64,000 bases of DNA from JBFMHP01 sp964557295. GTDB taxonomy: Bacteria; Pseudomonadota; Gammaproteobacteria; RBG-16-57-12. How positions within the stretch are numbered: position 1 is the first letter of the stretch; each line of letters begins with the position of its first letter. Under the pieces are notes generated by a model, which worked only from the letters and a program-made list of their open reading frames with translations, did not search any database and was not told the DNA's origin. Made by a program: the position numbers and the translations under genes. Below, piece after piece: positions 1 through 8,546 of the stretch. The stretch is taken from assembly GCA_964557295.1 (NCBI GenBank), contig CAZKZP010000015.1, positions 1 to 64,000 of the forward strand, in the 5' to 3' direction.

Positions 1-2781
1 GCCGCCGTGATCGACAGCCTCGAAGGCGCCATGGCCAGCCAACGCTTCGGCGGCGTACATATCGCGGCTGTCGATGCCATAACGGCGCGGCTCGAAGAAC
101 CAGCGATGGGCATCGGGCGTCCCAAAGTCGGTGATATTGAGCACGCCGACATCCACCGCCGCCAGCGTCACCATCATCTTGGCGCCGGGCTTCGCGCCGC
201 TGACCTTCACGCGGGTCTTGAGCGTGGTTTCGGGCACCACTTTTTCAGCCTCCGGTATCAGGCTGACCTCCAGCTTGCGCTCCGCGCGATCAAGCGGGAA
301 GTGCAGGAGTCCGATGGCGCGGTTGGGCAGATGCTTGGTTGCGGTATCGCCGGGCCGGAAAACAACCGCCGAGAGATAGAGATTGTGTTGCCGCCACGCC
401 GCGTCGACCGGCATCTCGATCACGGTGCCGGTCGCCGCCACCTTGATCGGTTTCCAGAAGAGCTGCTTGTCCCCCTCGAGCAGCAGGAAGCCTTCGCCCG
501 CATAGGGCGGAATGACGGTCACCTTGGCGATGTCCCCGGCGCGGTAACTGCGCTGGTCGAGTTTCAACTCGACGCGATCCGGACGGGCGCTGGCCTTGCT
601 TCCGCCACCGCTTCCACCGCCGCCTTCTTCGTAGTAGTCGCCGTCGCCGTACCACCAGCCGGCATAAAACCGCACGCTGGAGCGCATCCCCGTCTCGCTG
701 TCGTGGACCTCCAGCCGGTAGCTGCCCCATTCCACCGGCACCTCGACGGTGGCGCGCTTGCTGTCGCCGATCGTCAGGTTGTCATTGAAGGCGACATACT
801 CTTTTTCCGTATACTCGGACACCCAGCCGCGGTCAGCGCTGTATACCCAATACTCGTTGCGCTGCTCGCGCACCAATTTCACCTCGAGCTCCTTGGCGCT
901 GTAGAGAGTACCCGCTTGATCGGCCTTGATCACCTCGAAGCCCGCCAAGGTGTTGCCATCGAGCTCTTTCTCCTTGAACAAGGGACGGATGCCGATCACC
1001 GCCGGCGCGGGCCATACCGTGTAATGGATATCGCGCACCACCGGACGTCCGCCCGATTCATACAGACTGGCCACCAGCTGCACATCGAGCGGTGAATTGA
1101 CCTCCGACCAGTCATTGGGCACCGTGACGCTGCCCGTGCCGTCATCCCCGAGTTGAATGTCCTCGATCTCCACGCGACGGCTCTTCTCGTATTCCTTCAC
1201 ATCGCCGAATTGATGATCCGGATAGGCCTCGAGCGGGCGGCGCTGCTGCTTGATGATCGCCAGGCTGCTGAGACGATTGCCGGACGCCGGCGCGCCGTAG
1301 AGATAGGCTCCCTCCACCGGAATATTCAATTCCGCCTCCCGCTCGACAAAGCGCGCGCGTTTGGCGCCATCGTCCAAGGTGAGCTTCATGCGCTCGGGCA
1401 GGAAATCCTCGACCTTGAACGGATACTCGCCCACCACCTGCGAGCCGATATAGAGCCGCAGCCACCACTTCCCCGTGGCCGCATTATTGGAAAGCGTGTA
1501 TTCGTGCTGATAATGGCCGAGATCATCGCCATGGATCGTGGTGTTCTCGGCCTCGCGCTCATCCGCCCCGGTCAGCACGGCACGCAGCGGCGGGGCGCCC
1601 GCCATCTGGCCGTCACCGTCGCGCAGCAAGGCATTGAACGTGATCGTCTCCCCGGGGCGATACAGATCGCGCGGCGTGTAGACAAAGGCCTCGGTGGGCC
1701 GCTGCGGACGTTTGCCCAGATCGAAGGCCGATAGATCCAGCGCCGGCCCGGTGAGGTCCAGCAACGCGATGCGCTCATCCTTCTGCGCCAGCAGTATCCG
1801 CGCCTCCTTGGCCGGCTGCAGCAAGGTTCCCTGTCCCGCCGGGGTAGAGCGGCTCTCACCGACTACCTTGCCGCTGGCATCGAGCAGCGAGAGCTTCACG
1901 CCGCCGACCGGCGCAGCCTTGTCGAGCGATTGGGTGTACACATCCAGCCGGTCCGGGTAAAACCGGGCGTGTAACCCGATATCGCTCACCACGAAATAGG
2001 TGACTTGATAGCTTTCCGGATACGTGCCGGCGGGTTTCATCACCGCCACATACAGGCCCGGCTGGCGCAGCGCCGAAATATCCTTCACCGGCAGATTGGT
2101 GCGATGACGCTTATTCTTCGGCGCCGCCAGATCGAACCGGCCGCTGTGCGCCAGCTTCATGAACGGTTGAAATTGTGACAGGCTCCAGATATCACCGCGC
2201 CGCCCGGACCAATTCTGCAGGAACTGCGGGATGTTCTCCGGTTCCACCCGGTGAAAATCCACATCCACCGCATCGATATTGATCGTATAGAGCGGCAAGC
2301 CCTTGGAGGCATCCAGCGGCAACACAAAGCCGCTGCTGGCGAAGGCGACATTGCTCTGCAAATGGCGTGTGGTGAGCGATTCCTGATAGGTGTCCTTGAG
2401 TTGCTTGCCGGTCACCGCGGTGATGCCGCTGTAAACCGTGACCTCGTACTCGGTGACGGGTTCAATATTGGTGAAATACGCCGTCGTACCGCTCTTGGAG
2501 AGTATCCACCCCCCCTCGATGCGCGGGCCTTTTTTCAGCGACACATTGAGATACTGATCGAAGGCCTGGTCGGCGGCCAGGGGGACGGAAAACGTTACGC
2601 CGATGGCCGGGCCGCTTTCATAACTGACCTCGCTGACGTCCACCACCTGAAAGGCCATCTTGGCGTACTGCTGGCGCGCCTTCGCGGCATCGAGCGCCAT
2701 GGCCTCCATGGCAAAACAACACAACAAAAATCCCAGAAAAAGTGAAACCCATGCCTTCCGGTTAACCCCTATGTTGAACAT
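1..2781 (-). CDS. Alpha-2-macroglobulin-like protein (N-terminal part, runs off the window)
   Basis: The frame is open for 927 codons from ATG 2781 to base 1 without a stop, so the C-terminus lies outside the window. GGAGG four bases upstream of the ATG fixes the start. Residues 1-29 form a Sec signal peptide with a hydrophobic core (LFLGFLLCCFAMEAMA). The cysteines do not sit in a good lipobox, so a lipoprotein is less likely than for E. coli YfhM. The next 900 residues are Ig-like macroglobulin strands, including the A2M signature YRPGETI near residue 373 and a Gly/Ser-rich linker (EEGGGGSGGGSKAS) near residue 705. Bacterial A2Ms trap attacking proteases in the periplasm and often pair with penicillin-binding protein PbpC. 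The thioester region and any pbpC would be off the left edge. The family call comes from translated motifs. Confidence 0.85.
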   Translation of the reverse strand, partial: MFNIGVNRKAWVSLFLGFLLCCFAMEAMALDAAKARQQYAKMAFQVVDVSEVSYESGPAIGVTFSVPLAADQAFDQYLNVSLKKGPRIEGGWILSKSGTTAYFTNIEPVTEYEVTVYSGITAVTGKQLKDTYQESLTTRHLQSNVAFASSGFVLPLDASKGLPLYTINIDAVDVDFHRVEPENIPQFLQNWSGRRGDIWSLSQFQPFMKLAHSGRFDLAAPKNKRHRTNLPVKDISALRQPGLYVAVMKPAGTYPESYQVTYFVVSDIGLHARFYPDRLDVYTQSLDKAAPVGGVKLSLLDASGKVVGESRSTPAGQGTLLQPAKEARILLAQKDERIALLDLTGPALDLSAFDLGKRPQRPTEAFVYTPRDLYRPGETITFNALLRDGDGQMAGAPPLRAVLTGADEREAENTTIHGDDLGHYQHEYTLSNNAATGKWWLRLYIGSQVVGEYPFKVEDFLPERMKLTLDDGAKRARFVEREAELNIPVEGAYLYGAPASGNRLSSLAIIKQQRRPLEAYPDHQFGDVKEYEKSRRVEIEDIQLGDDGTGSVTVPNDWSEVNSPLDVQLVASLYESGGRPVVRDIHYTVWPAPAVIGIRPLFKEKELDGNTLAGFEVIKADQAGTLYSAKELEVKLVREQRNEYWVYSADRGWVSEYTEKEYVAFNDNLTIGDSKRATVEVPVEWGSYRLEVHDSETGMRSSVRFYAGWWYGDGDYYEEGGGGSGGGSKASARPDRVELKLDQRSYRAGDIAKVTVIPPYAGEGFLLLEGDKQLFWKPIKVAATGTVIEMPVDAAWRQHNLYLSAVVFRPGDTATKHLPNRAIGLLHFPLDRAERKLEVSLIPEAEKVVPETTLKTRVKVSGAKPGAKMMVTLAAVDVGVLNITDFGTPDAHRWFFEPRRYGIDSRDMYAAEALAGHGAFEAVDHGG

Positions 2782-2898
2782 TGCTCCTCCCATCGAAATA
2801 ACCTGCATGAATAATTGTTCAAACTGTGACGGCACTTTCCAGCCTTCCTTGACGCACGATGATCCTGATCGGGGTGCCGTGCCGCGATGTGTGTCCGA

Positions 2899-4182
2899 TC
2901 AACCGGCGGGATGCCAACCCAGCAGTCCCAGCATAACGAGAAAACCGATGATGTACGCCACCGCCACATGCCAGCCGTGCCGCAGCCACAATCCGACCGA
3001 TTTCGCTTCCGGGTACATATTCGAGAGCGCCACGCCCGCCGATGAGCCGAACCAGATCATCGAGCCGCCGAAGCCGACGGCGAAGGCGAGAAACCCCCAG
3101 TCGTAGCCGCCCTGGGTAAGGGCGAGCGCCGTGAGCGGGATGTTGTCGAACACGGCGGAGATGAATCCCAGTCCGAACGCGCTCTGCCAGGACGGGCTCG
3201 GCAGATCTTCCACGGGCATCAGCGAGGCGCACAGCACCAGCGCCAGCAGGAAAAGCGTTCCCTTGAGGTTGGCGCCCAGCACCTCCCAGTCATGGCGCCG
3301 CACGCGCGCCGTCAACAGAATGGCGAGCCACACCGCCAGGCCGATGGCAGGAATCCGCTCAGCAAGCTCCGGCTTGTACAGATTGATCAGGACATTGGCG
3401 CCGACGGCGAAGACCAGGATCAGACCCACGATGCCGATCCGGTGCCAATCCACATGCGTGTGGGCATGGGCGTGTTTGAGGATGGGTGAATACGCGTGCT
3501 GCTGTTTGGCGGCGAAAAAACCTACGATGACCAAGGCGACGATGGCGGCAACGTAGGCGTGAACCACCTCGCCGGGCGCGATACCGCTGATCCACATCAT
3601 CGTGGTCGTGGTATCGCCGACCACCGAGCCGGAACCGCCGGCATTGGAGGCCGCCACGATCGCCGCCAGAAATCCGATGTGCACCCGCGCCCGGAACAAC
3701 TGATGTGCCATCGCCCCGCCGATCATGGCCGCCGCGATATTATCGAGAAAAGCGGACATCACGAAGACCAGCGCCAGCATCACGAAGCCGCCCTTCCAGT
3801 CATCGGGCAGATATTTCGGCAGTATCACCGGCACATGGCTCTTCTCGAAATGGCGCGCCAGGATGCTGAAACCCATCAGCAGACAAAAGAGATTGGCCAG
3901 GATCACCCACTCATGGCCCACATGGCTGAGCAGCCCGCCGATGCCGGGGCCGGTCTTGAAGCCGGTGGTCATCATCTTGTAAACCGCAATGACCGCCAGC
4001 CCGCTGACGGCGACATGAAAGGTGTAGTTGTGAAACAACGCCACGCACAGCAGCGTCATGGCGAAAAAGATAAATTCAAGCGGAATGCCGGCAACGGCAG
4101 GCGCGGCCTCGGCTGCAAACGCCGGTATCGCCATACCCGACATTCCAATGCCGATCAGACACGGCAACCAACGCTTCATCAT
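2899..4182 (-). CDS. NhaD/ArsB-type ion transporter (probable Na+/H+ antiporter)
   Basis: This 427-residue polytopic inner-membrane protein starts with a signal-like segment ending AFAAEAAP and continues with about eleven hydrophobic helices. Two inverted-repeat motifs typical of the ion transporter superfamily are visible: SAFLDNIAAAMIGG near residue 140 and SAVFDNIPLTALAL near residue 350. Each carries the paired Asp-Asn used for ion binding in NhaD-like carriers. A conserved SNAGGSGSVVGDTTTTMMW stretch lies between them. The likely role is sodium/proton exchange, but citrate or arsenite permeases share the fold, so the substrate is inferred. It lies 117 bp upstream of the macroglobulin gene in the same orientation and is divergent from the acyl-CoA ligase. 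Confidence 0.75.
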   Translation of the reverse strand: MMKRWLPCLIGIGMSGMAIPAFAAEAAPAVAGIPLEFIFFAMTLLCVALFHNYTFHVAVSGLAVIAVYKMMTTGFKTGPGIGGLLSHVGHEWVILANLFCLLMGFSILARHFEKSHVPVILPKYLPDDWKGGFVMLALVFVMSAFLDNIAAAMIGGAMAHQLFRARVHIGFLAAIVAASNAGGSGSVVGDTTTTMMWISGIAPGEVVHAYVAAIVALVIVGFFAAKQQHAYSPILKHAHAHTHVDWHRIGIVGLILVFAVGANVLINLYKPELAERIPAIGLAVWLAILLTARVRRHDWEVLGANLKGTLFLLALVLCASLMPVEDLPSPSWQSAFGLGFISAVFDNIPLTALALTQGGYDWGFLAFAVGFGGSMIWFGSSAGVALSNMYPEAKSVGLWLRHGWHVAVAYIIGFLVMLGLLGWHPAG

Positions 4183-4432
4183 GCAACGCAGCTCCGGAGT
4201 TTGAAGAATCTAGTCCGGCATCTAGCTAAGGCGCATCGCCGGGCACGCATACTATGCCAGCACGCGAATCGTTTAGTCGAGCGGGAAAATTCAAGGGCAC
4301 ACCCCAACCCCGATCCGGCGCGCGCTGCCGTGCCTGATGCTTTCTCTCGGGTATCCGTTTTGATGGCGCGGATCCGAATTCCGCCGGCAATCTCCACCAT
4401 AAACCCTATAGGCCGCGCCGTCCCGGCATGCG

Positions 4433-4438
4433 TATAAT
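4433..4438 (+). promoter_or_regulatory. Candidate -10 box for the acyl-CoA ligase gene
   Basis: A perfect TATAAT lies 41 bases before ATG 4479, with a TG dinucleotide two bases upstream of it. No good -35 hexamer is seen at 16-18 bp. If it is used, transcription would begin around 4445. That would exclude the upstream in-frame ATG at 4428 and favour the starts at 4470 or 4479. Confidence 0.4.
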
Positions 4439-4478
4439 GAGCCTGAGTAAATTCACGATTACATCGGTGATGAAGCCT

Positions 4479-6086
4479 ATGAGCACACTTCTGCATGATC
4501 TAATCTTCGCCGCCGCACAGCACTCACCTGAGCGGCCCGCCATTAAGCACAAAGATGACACCCTGTCATACCAAGCCTTGGCAGAGATGATCGTCAAAGT
4601 GGCGGCGGGATTAAAGCACCTCAACCTCAGTCGAGGTGAGCGCGTAGCCGTCTATCTTCCCAAATATTTCGAAACCGTAGCGACAATATTCGGCACCAGT
4701 CTTGCCGACGGCATCATCGTTCCAATCAATCCCCTGCTCAAGGCGGATCAAGTGGGTCACATTCTCAAGGATTGCAATGCGCGCATCTTGATCACCGCCG
4801 CGCCCCGGCTTACCCAGTTGCGGGAAACCCTCGCCTCCTGCCACGACCTGCATACCGTCCTCACCTTGGAAGACGCGCCCGCCGATCTCCCGGCGCACCT
4901 AAAGACAGTTGCCTGGAATACAGCGATTGAGCAAACGACCGGCGAGGTTGGCTTACCATTGAACATCGATAACGATATCGCCGCCATACTTTATACCTCC
5001 GGCAGCACTGGCAAACCAAAAGGTGTCGTGCTTTCACATCGAAATCTGATTGCAGGCGCGAAAAGCGTAACTCAATACCTGGAAAACACGGCTAACGACC
5101 GCATTCTGGCGGTGCTGCCCTTCAGCTTCGATTACGGGCTTAGCCAATTGACCACGGCCTTCACTTGCAGCGCCTGCGTGGTGCTGATGGATTATCTATT
5201 GCCACGCGAGGTCCTCAATCTTCTGGAAAAGGAAAGCATCACTGGGCTAGCGGCGGTGCCCGCCTTATGGACACAGCTGGCCCAGTTAGAGTGGCCGGAA
5301 CCTGCCGTGAATTCGCTACGCTATATCACCAACTCGGGAGGTGCCATGCCACACCCGACGGTTCAAACCCTGAAGGAACGATTGCCCAAGACCCGCATAT
5401 ACCTTATGTACGGCCTGACCGAGGCCTTCCGCTCCACCTATCTTCCGCCGGACATGATCGATCGCAAACGCGGCTCGATTGGCAAGGCCATCCCCAACGT
5501 CGAAATCATGGTGGTGCGCGAAGACGGTTCCCCGTGCGCCCCCAACGAACCCGGCGAATTGGTGCACCGCGGCGCGCTGGTGGCCAAGGGCTACTGGAAT
5601 CAACCGGAAAAAACCGCCGAGCGCTTTCGCCCCGCGCCACTCCAGACCCCTGGCGTGCCACTGCCTGAAATCGCGGTGTGGTCAGGCGACACGGTCATCA
5701 AGGATGAAGAGGGTTATCTCTATTTCGTCGGTCGCCAGGATGAAATGATCAAAACCAGCGGATACCGCGTCAGCCCCACCGAAATCGAAGAAGTGTTGTA
5801 TGAAAGCGGCCTGGTCGGTCAGGCCGTTGCTTTAGGTCTGCCTCACCCGACCCTCGGCCAAGGAATTGTAGCGGTGGTTACCAAGCCGCCACATCACGAA
5901 GCGCTCGACATGACGAAATTGCTGAACCACTGCAAGAAAAAACTGCCAAATTTCATGGCCCCCCTCGCGATATTCCATCGGGAACATCTACCGAAAAACC
6001 CAAACGGCAAGATTGATCGCAAACTACTCTACAGTGAAGTCGAAGACCACTTTTCAAGCCCGCCGGAACCCACCAAGCAGTCCTGA
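4479..6086 (+). CDS. Acyl-CoA ligase (AMP-forming), exosortase-A-associated type
   Basis: This is an ANL-superfamily adenylating enzyme of 535 residues from ATG 4479. An in-frame ATG at 4470 is possible, and the one at 4428 lies upstream of a probable -10 box. The ATP-binding loop YTSGSTGKPKG is at residues 172-182. The hinge and C-terminal motifs YLYFVGRQDEMIKTSGYRVSP and the catalytic Lys region (NPNGKIDRK) are intact. These enzymes activate a carboxylic acid as acyl-AMP and load it onto CoA or a carrier protein. Overall similarity is to the ligases found in exosortase/PEP-CTERM and exopolysaccharide loci, but no exosortase is in this window. It converges on a GNAT/NadE-like/ACP/AsnB run, and that ACP is a plausible acceptor. 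The subfamily assignment is from recall of its sequence style. Confidence 0.8.
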   Translation: MSTLLHDLIFAAAQHSPERPAIKHKDDTLSYQALAEMIVKVAAGLKHLNLSRGERVAVYLPKYFETVATIFGTSLADGIIVPINPLLKADQVGHILKDCNARILITAAPRLTQLRETLASCHDLHTVLTLEDAPADLPAHLKTVAWNTAIEQTTGEVGLPLNIDNDIAAILYTSGSTGKPKGVVLSHRNLIAGAKSVTQYLENTANDRILAVLPFSFDYGLSQLTTAFTCSACVVLMDYLLPREVLNLLEKESITGLAAVPALWTQLAQLEWPEPAVNSLRYITNSGGAMPHPTVQTLKERLPKTRIYLMYGLTEAFRSTYLPPDMIDRKRGSIGKAIPNVEIMVVREDGSPCAPNEPGELVHRGALVAKGYWNQPEKTAERFRPAPLQTPGVPLPEIAVWSGDTVIKDEEGYLYFVGRQDEMIKTSGYRVSPTEIEEVLYESGLVGQAVALGLPHPTLGQGIVAVVTKPPHHEALDMTKLLNHCKKKLPNFMAPLAIFHREHLPKNPNGKIDRKLLYSEVEDHFSSPPEPTKQS

Positions 6087-6137
6087 GAGAGTGAGGCGTC
6101 CAAGATTGGACCAAAGGACGATAACATCGACGAGGCC

Positions 6138-7190
6138 TCATGAGTCCTCGTCACTGACCATCAGCAACCAATTCTTCTGTTGCGCGATCTGCTCCGCGCC
6201 ACCCTGCAATTGTGATCCGGCGCCGTAATATACATTGCGCCCGGCGGAGCCTCTCCAAAAATTGAAGCGTTTCAACCAATGGCTCAAAACCGTCTTATCA
6301 AGCACATTGATATAGACACTGATCGGGTTGGCCGCTCGCGCCTTTTGAAGAAATAAAGCCATGAGATCATCTCCAGCCTGATCTCCATCGGCCGCGATAA
6401 ACTCCCTGATCTCTATGGCGTCGCCACAATAACGATATACCACACAACCAACCAACTCGTTTGCATCACGCGTACTGAGTGCGTAGATATAATTGGTGTC
6501 ATCAGGATCGTCCTGAAACTTCCATTTCATGTATGCCGCCGATCTTTTGAAGGTATTTTTGTAGGTCTTTTCTTTTTTGTCCCACAACGCATCGAATCGA
6601 TCATCGAAAATCGAATAGTCCTCATGAACGATAAATTTTTTGTTCGACCGCCATGTTTCAATGGCAATGGCTTTTAACGCCAGATCAAGGACTGATGCTG
6701 CTGTTCGGCGCAAAAATTTCGGTATCTTAAATCGAGCGAGGAAAGACTCCGAGCGAATCACCTTTACAATTCGCATCATCGTGCCCAGCTTCACATACCC
6801 GGCCCGCCGCATGATAAGCTCGGCTTTCTGGTTCGGCAATCCGCATAGCAGCGCCAGTTCATTGTCATTCAATACATTCAATATCGATTTCTGTAGCTGG
6901 AGGGCCGGACCCAAGGAACGATGCGCCTTGTGTACCAGAAAATCACCCAACACCCCGGCCTTGTAACAATGCCCATTCATAACAAACTGCCGGGGAAATA
7001 TTGCCCCCATGCCGACAATCTCGGCTGATTCATCACTCACCAACAGCCAGACTTGTGCACGGCCGAACGGGTTGTTCTCATACATCCACGTGTATTTTTC
7101 CACCAGCGACTTCGGATGGTTGTCAGACCAGAAGGCCAATATTTTTGCCTTGTCCACCACAAGGTCCGCCTGCACAATCTGATAGCTCAT
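6138..7190 (-). CDS. GNAT-like acyltransferase
   Basis: This is a 350-residue soluble protein. Residues 1-130 resemble the GNAT fold: a first strand and helix at the N-terminus, then VGMGAIFPRQFVMNG and the acetyl-CoA-binding region GVLGDFLVHKAHRSLGPA. A second, more divergent acyltransferase-like half follows and ends SGSQLQ/GGAEQIAQQ. It is the last gene of the asnB-acp-nadE-like run, 21 bp after the NadE-like gene, and it converges on the ligase. By context it probably transfers the acyl or aminoacyl group prepared by its neighbours to a sugar or amine acceptor. The substrate is unknown, and a FemAB-like role cannot be excluded. Confidence 0.6.
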   Translation of the reverse strand: MSYQIVQADLVVDKAKILAFWSDNHPKSLVEKYTWMYENNPFGRAQVWLLVSDESAEIVGMGAIFPRQFVMNGHCYKAGVLGDFLVHKAHRSLGPALQLQKSILNVLNDNELALLCGLPNQKAELIMRRAGYVKLGTMMRIVKVIRSESFLARFKIPKFLRRTAASVLDLALKAIAIETWRSNKKFIVHEDYSIFDDRFDALWDKKEKTYKNTFKRSAAYMKWKFQDDPDDTNYIYALSTRDANELVGCVVYRYCGDAIEIREFIAADGDQAGDDLMALFLQKARAANPISVYINVLDKTVLSHWLKRFNFWRGSAGRNVYYGAGSQLQGGAEQIAQQKNWLLMVSDEDS

Positions 7191-7211
7191 GGATGCGTTT
7201 TCAGCAGGATA

Positions 7212-8243
7212 CTAATGAGACATCTGGGCCAGATCGACATCATCGATCATCAGAGGCCGCAGATGCAGATAGGACGTCGTACGGCGCTTTTTTTCGATGT
7301 CCTGATAGATAAACTGAGCTTTCTCCAAAGACAACCCAAGGTACTCTGCCAGCCGAGTCACAGGTATATTGTGATTATACGCCCACAACGACAGGTCCAT
7401 TTCCCGGTAGGGAAGCGCAAAATAAAATTCATCCTGCCCCTGCGCCATACTATAGGTATCGGTGGTCGGAATGGCGGAGCGTATCCGCTCCGGAAGATTC
7501 AGGTACCGTGCCAGTGAATAAACTTGCGTCTTGTACAGATGCGCAATCGGCTTGACATCAGCGGCCCCATCCCCGTTTTTCACAAAGAAGCCTTGGTCAT
7601 ATTCCAGCCGGTTGGGCGTGCCGACGACAGCAAGATTGAGCCGGTCGGCGTGAAAATATTCGATGGTCTTTCGAATCCGCTGTTTGTAATTGGTGGCCGC
7701 CACGATTTGCAAATACTCATTCAATCCAAGCCGTTCTTGCCTGATCTCCCCATCCGGGGACTGCACCACCAGTTTGAAATAATTCAGGCGTCCTTCATTG
7801 CCTCCCGCGATCACAATCTTGCTCTTCCAGTCTCCTTGGTAGCCTGGAAAAACCTTCCTGATCGCCTCATCGCGCCACTGATAACAGCCGACAGCCTCGA
7901 GTGTCGGTCCAATATCCTGAACGTGGTATTTGATCCCAAGTTGTTCTGCCAGCTCCCGGCCTAATTCGAGGCTCTCAGGAGAAGAGTCGCGTTCAGGCAA
8001 GAGCAAGCCATATACCTTGTCCTTGCCGACCGCCTTCACACAAAGTGCCGCCGTCACCGAGCTGTCGACCCCACCCGAGATGGCGACCACAAAACCACGC
8101 CGATGCAGCTGTGCCCGCAGCAACTCACGCAACCTGGCGGATATCTTAGTCACCTCTAACGCCGGATCGATATCCAATACTGCGTAAGAAAATTCATTCA
8201 CATCTGGCAAAATCAGTTCCTCGCACACTGTAATTATCGGCAA
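7212..8243 (-). CDS. NAD-synthase-like PP-loop ATP pyrophosphatase
   Basis: This 343-residue protein carries the PP-loop SGGVDSS at residues 56-62. Downstream blocks follow ammonia-dependent NadE (VKNGDGAADVKPIAHLYKTQV, then LARYLNLPERI). It departs from true NadE in two ways. It is about 70 residues longer, with an N-terminal extension and an insert. The normally conserved GTxNxTE block reads GTPNRLEYDQ. PP-loop enzymes adenylate a carboxylate or carbonyl and displace AMP with ammonia. Located between an ACP and a GNAT protein, it more likely amidates a pathway intermediate than makes NAD. It starts 6 bp after the ACP gene, which indicates one transcript. Confidence 0.7.
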   Translation of the reverse strand: MPIITVCEELILPDVNEFSYAVLDIDPALEVTKISARLRELLRAQLHRRGFVVAISGGVDSSVTAALCVKAVGKDKVYGLLLPERDSSPESLELGRELAEQLGIKYHVQDIGPTLEAVGCYQWRDEAIRKVFPGYQGDWKSKIVIAGGNEGRLNYFKLVVQSPDGEIRQERLGLNEYLQIVAATNYKQRIRKTIEYFHADRLNLAVVGTPNRLEYDQGFFVKNGDGAADVKPIAHLYKTQVYSLARYLNLPERIRSAIPTTDTYSMAQGQDEFYFALPYREMDLSLWAYNHNIPVTRLAEYLGLSLEKAQFIYQDIEKKRRTTSYLHLRPLMIDDVDLAQMSH

Positions 8244-8249
8244 TGCAGC

Positions 8250-8513
8250 TCAAACGACCGCCTGCTTTCTCACCACGTAGCTTATAATGTTATTAATCGA
8301 ATCAAGATTTTCGGGTATCATCTCTTCATCCTCTACTTTGATGCCAAAGTGATTTTCCAAAAAGAAAACCACCTCGAGAATCCCCGTCGAATCCACAACA
8401 CCGCTCTCCAATAAGGACGCCTCGTTGTTCAGGGCTGATTGATCCTCGGTAAACAGGAGATTCTCAAGGATATATCCCCTTAGCTGCTGCTCAATATTTT
8501 TTATCTGCGCCAC
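8250..8513 (-). CDS. Acyl carrier protein
   Basis: This 87-residue acidic helical protein has the phosphopantetheine attachment motif VVDSTGILEVV, with Ser42 as the carrier residue. Helix 3 (NLDSINNIISYV) is also typical. Sequence and context differ from the fatty-acid AcpP (DSLD motif), so it is a dedicated carrier. It lies 33 bp downstream of the asparagine synthase and 6 bp upstream of the NadE-like gene. The convergent acyl-CoA ligase is the obvious candidate to charge it. Confidence 0.85.
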   Translation of the reverse strand: MAQIKNIEQQLRGYILENLLFTEDQSALNNEASLLESGVVDSTGILEVVFFLENHFGIKVEDEEMIPENLDSINNIISYVVRKQAVV

Positions 8514-8546
8514 ATCACCACCTTGATAAGCTATTAATTCAAACCA

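Noticed and set aside
6129..6152. Hairpin GACGAGG/CCTCGTC between convergent genes as a terminator
   Set aside because: It has no T tract on either side and overlaps the last codons of the GNAT gene. The evidence is too weak.
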